Of a stretch of DNA of 64,000 nt, positions 62,748-64,000 are shown piece by piece (position 1 is the first letter of the stretch; the number at the start of each line of letters is the position of its first letter). The notes beneath the pieces were generated by a model. The model saw only the letters and a program-made list of their open reading frames with translations, was not told the origin of the DNA and did no database searches. The DNA lies in the NCBI GenBank assembly GCA_937949945.1, contig CALFEQ010000179.1, forward strand, positions 1 through 64,000, read 5' to 3'. Position numbers and translations under genes: made by a program. Source of the DNA: an uncultured Myxococcales bacterium (GTDB lineage Bacteria > Myxococcota_A > Polyangia > Polyangiales > Polyangiaceae).

Positions 62748-63731
62748 ATGGGTGTGGGGAGCCTGCCTTGCGTGGTCGTGACGACGACCGTGCTCGTCGG
62801 CGCCTGCTCGGCTTTCGGCACCGCTTCCGGCTCCGAGCCTGTCGAGGCGGACGCAGGCGGTGATGCCCCGGACGCCGCGGTCACGACCGAGGGCGAGGGG
62901 GGCGGCGTCGGGTGTGATCGAACCGCGCCGTTCACGTCGATCCGTCCGCTGGCGGAAGTCAACACCGCCGAGCACGAGGCGTTCCCTCGCGTCTCCCCCG
63001 ACGAACGCACGATCTACTTCGAGCGAAGGGAGGCCCCCGACCAGGCGCCCACCATCTTCCGGGCGACCCGCGCTCGTGTCGGCGACGATTTCGGCCCGCC
63101 CGCCCCGGTCGGGGGGACGACGAGCTGGGGAGAGCCGTTCGTGACGGCGGACGGGCTCGAGATCCTCTTCGTCCGCACGGTCGCGGTCGGGGCTGCGACC
63201 TCCAAGATTTCCAGGCCGGCCCTGTCCTACGCGCGGCGGGCGGCGGTCGACGCGCCCTTCGGCTCCGCGGCGTTGCACCCTGCCGACTCCGGCGACCACA
63301 CCATCCATCGGTTCGCGCCGTTCGTCTCCTCGGACGGTACGGAGCTGTTCTTTTCGCAGACGCAAGGCGCTTCGGACGAGGACCTGTTTCGCGTCGAGCT
63401 CACCGCGAGCGGTACCGTCGCTTCGACGGAACGTCTGGCGTCACTCGCCGGCGCCGGTCGAGACACGGCGCCGGTGCTCTCGTCGGATGGGCTGACCCTC
63501 TACTTCTACTCCGAACGCCAGACCGCACCGGGCACGGGCACGATCTGGGTCGCCCATCGTGACACGCCGGGCGGGACGTTCGGGGCGCCTTCGCGGGTCG
63601 AGGATCTCGCCGTCGACGGCGCGTACACGTTCCCCGGCTCCGTGTCCGTCGACGGGTGTCGCCTCTACTTCTCCTCCAACCGGGAGGGCGGGCACGGTGA
63701 CCTCTACGTGGCCGAGCGCTCGCCGCGTTGA
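62748..63731 (+). CDS. Lipoprotein with WD40-like (PD40) repeats
   Basis: The 327-residue exported protein has a lipobox (VLVGACSAFG), an Asp/Ala/Gly linker and a beta-propeller-like region. Repeats of the PD40/TolB type can be seen in PRVSPDERTIYFERR, FVTADGLEILFVRT, FVSSDGTELFFSQT, VLSSDGLTLYFYSE and VSVDGCRLYFSSN (five). It probably binds a ligand on the surface. ATG 62748 has TACGAT 7 nt upstream. A related gene follows at 63803. Confidence 0.85.
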   Translation: MGVGSLPCVVVTTTVLVGACSAFGTASGSEPVEADAGGDAPDAAVTTEGEGGGVGCDRTAPFTSIRPLAEVNTAEHEAFPRVSPDERTIYFERREAPDQAPTIFRATRARVGDDFGPPAPVGGTTSWGEPFVTADGLEILFVRTVAVGAATSKISRPALSYARRAAVDAPFGSAALHPADSGDHTIHRFAPFVSSDGTELFFSQTQGASDEDLFRVELTASGTVASTERLASLAGAGRDTAPVLSSDGLTLYFYSERQTAPGTGTIWVAHRDTPGGTFGAPSRVEDLAVDGAYTFPGSVSVDGCRLYFSSNREGGHGDLYVAERSPR

Positions 63732-63802
63732 TGCAAGCCCGTCGCTCTTCGTCGAGCGTCCTGCGGCCTCCGCCGGGGGCGCGGCTGTAGTACGCTCGAA
63801 GC

Positions 63803-64000
63803 ATGCGTGCGGTGAGGCTGCTCGGCGCGGTCGCGATGACGATCGCGGCCGTCGGCGCCTGTTCGAGCTTCGGCGATGCCTCTTCGACGGAGCCTCACGA
63901 GGCCGAGACGGACGCCGCCGTTCCGGACGCTCTGGTGAATCCTTCGGACGACGCTTCGGGGAGCGAGGACGGCGCTCCGAAAGTCGACTCCGGCGTCCCG
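63803..64000 (+). CDS. Lipoprotein, tandem relative of the 62748 gene (cut by window end)
   Basis: Only 66 codons are visible. The signal and lipobox (TIAAVGACSSFGDASS) and the acidic linker closely resemble those of the gene before it (VLVGACSAFGTASG), and both genes share the upstream stretch CGGC-GTAGTACG, with TACGCT 6 nt before this ATG. It is therefore likely to be a duplicated PD40-type lipoprotein, but its main domain is outside the window. Confidence 0.75.
   Translation, partial: MRAVRLLGAVAMTIAAVGACSSFGDASSTEPHEAETDAAVPDALVNPSDDASGSEDGAPKVDSGVP

Overview
This is a chromosomal segment of a very GC-rich (about 70 percent), gene-dense bacterium. The many lipoproteins with acidic or Gly/Ser linkers after the lipobox, the trypsin-like lipoproteins, the serine/threonine kinase fused to a formylglycine-generating-enzyme-like domain, and the paired 2-hydroxyacyl-CoA dehydratase activase proteins point to a Myxococcota member, probably Polyangia. 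That placement is inferred from gene content; there is no rRNA gene to confirm it. I see no rRNA, tRNA, CRISPR array, transposase, integrase or phage gene.

Layout. 0-9 kb: a type I-like adenine methylase with a half-size specificity subunit and no restriction subunit in view, a rhomboid protease, a membrane GAF-GAF-GGDEF diguanylate cyclase, a DUF3105 lipoprotein, a YihY-family membrane protein and a trypsin-like lipoprotein. 8.8-14.8 kb: a minus-strand run with an IMP/GMP-type 5'-nucleotidase, truD, exbB, exbD, a TonB-like transducer and a 4Fe-4S uracil-DNA glycosylase. 15-22 kb: a VWA lipoprotein, a lipase-maturation-factor-like membrane protein, an SdpR/SdpI-type pair, and a glutamine amidotransferase coupled to a GH31 glycosidase. 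22-31 kb: a TetR regulator, a Pro/Ala-rich single-span protein, and the large activase/dehydratase pair behind two palindromic operator-like sites. 31-39 kb: a trypsin-like lipoprotein, rhodanese-DoxX divergent from a LysR regulator, an esterase lipoprotein, then a minus-strand run of PLP lyase, amidohydrolase and kinase-FGE. 39-47 kb: an EamA exporter, a TetR/outer-membrane-protein/lipoprotein cluster with an operator-like palindrome, a papain-like lipoprotein and hslO. 47.8-57.6 kb: a universal stress protein, a HAD phosphatase, an acyl-CoA dehydrogenase, a CCA-adding enzyme, an alginate-export-like porin, a DUF882 peptidase, an ECF sigma factor overlapping an alpha/beta hydrolase, and a Cys-rich lipoprotein. 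57.8-64 kb: a ferredoxin, then a minus-strand run of yebC, ruvC, lolA, a zinc-ribbon protein and a DNA methyltransferase, ending with two tandem related lipoproteins, the last cut by the window edge.

Two features are not explained by genes. First, a dispersed non-coding repeat built from the heptamer CTGAGGA (reverse TCCTCAG), usually next to a GC-rich hairpin. At two loci inverted heptad blocks almost exactly fill the gap between convergent stop codons. A related GGCTCCA repeat also occurs. Second, about a dozen genes have a TANNNT hexamer 5-9 nt before the start codon, which looks like a -10 element driving leaderless transcripts; it also helps choose among alternative starts.

Coordinates of starts that I moved inside a longer open frame are explained in the entries. 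Large open frames antisense to real genes are common at this GC content and were left out.
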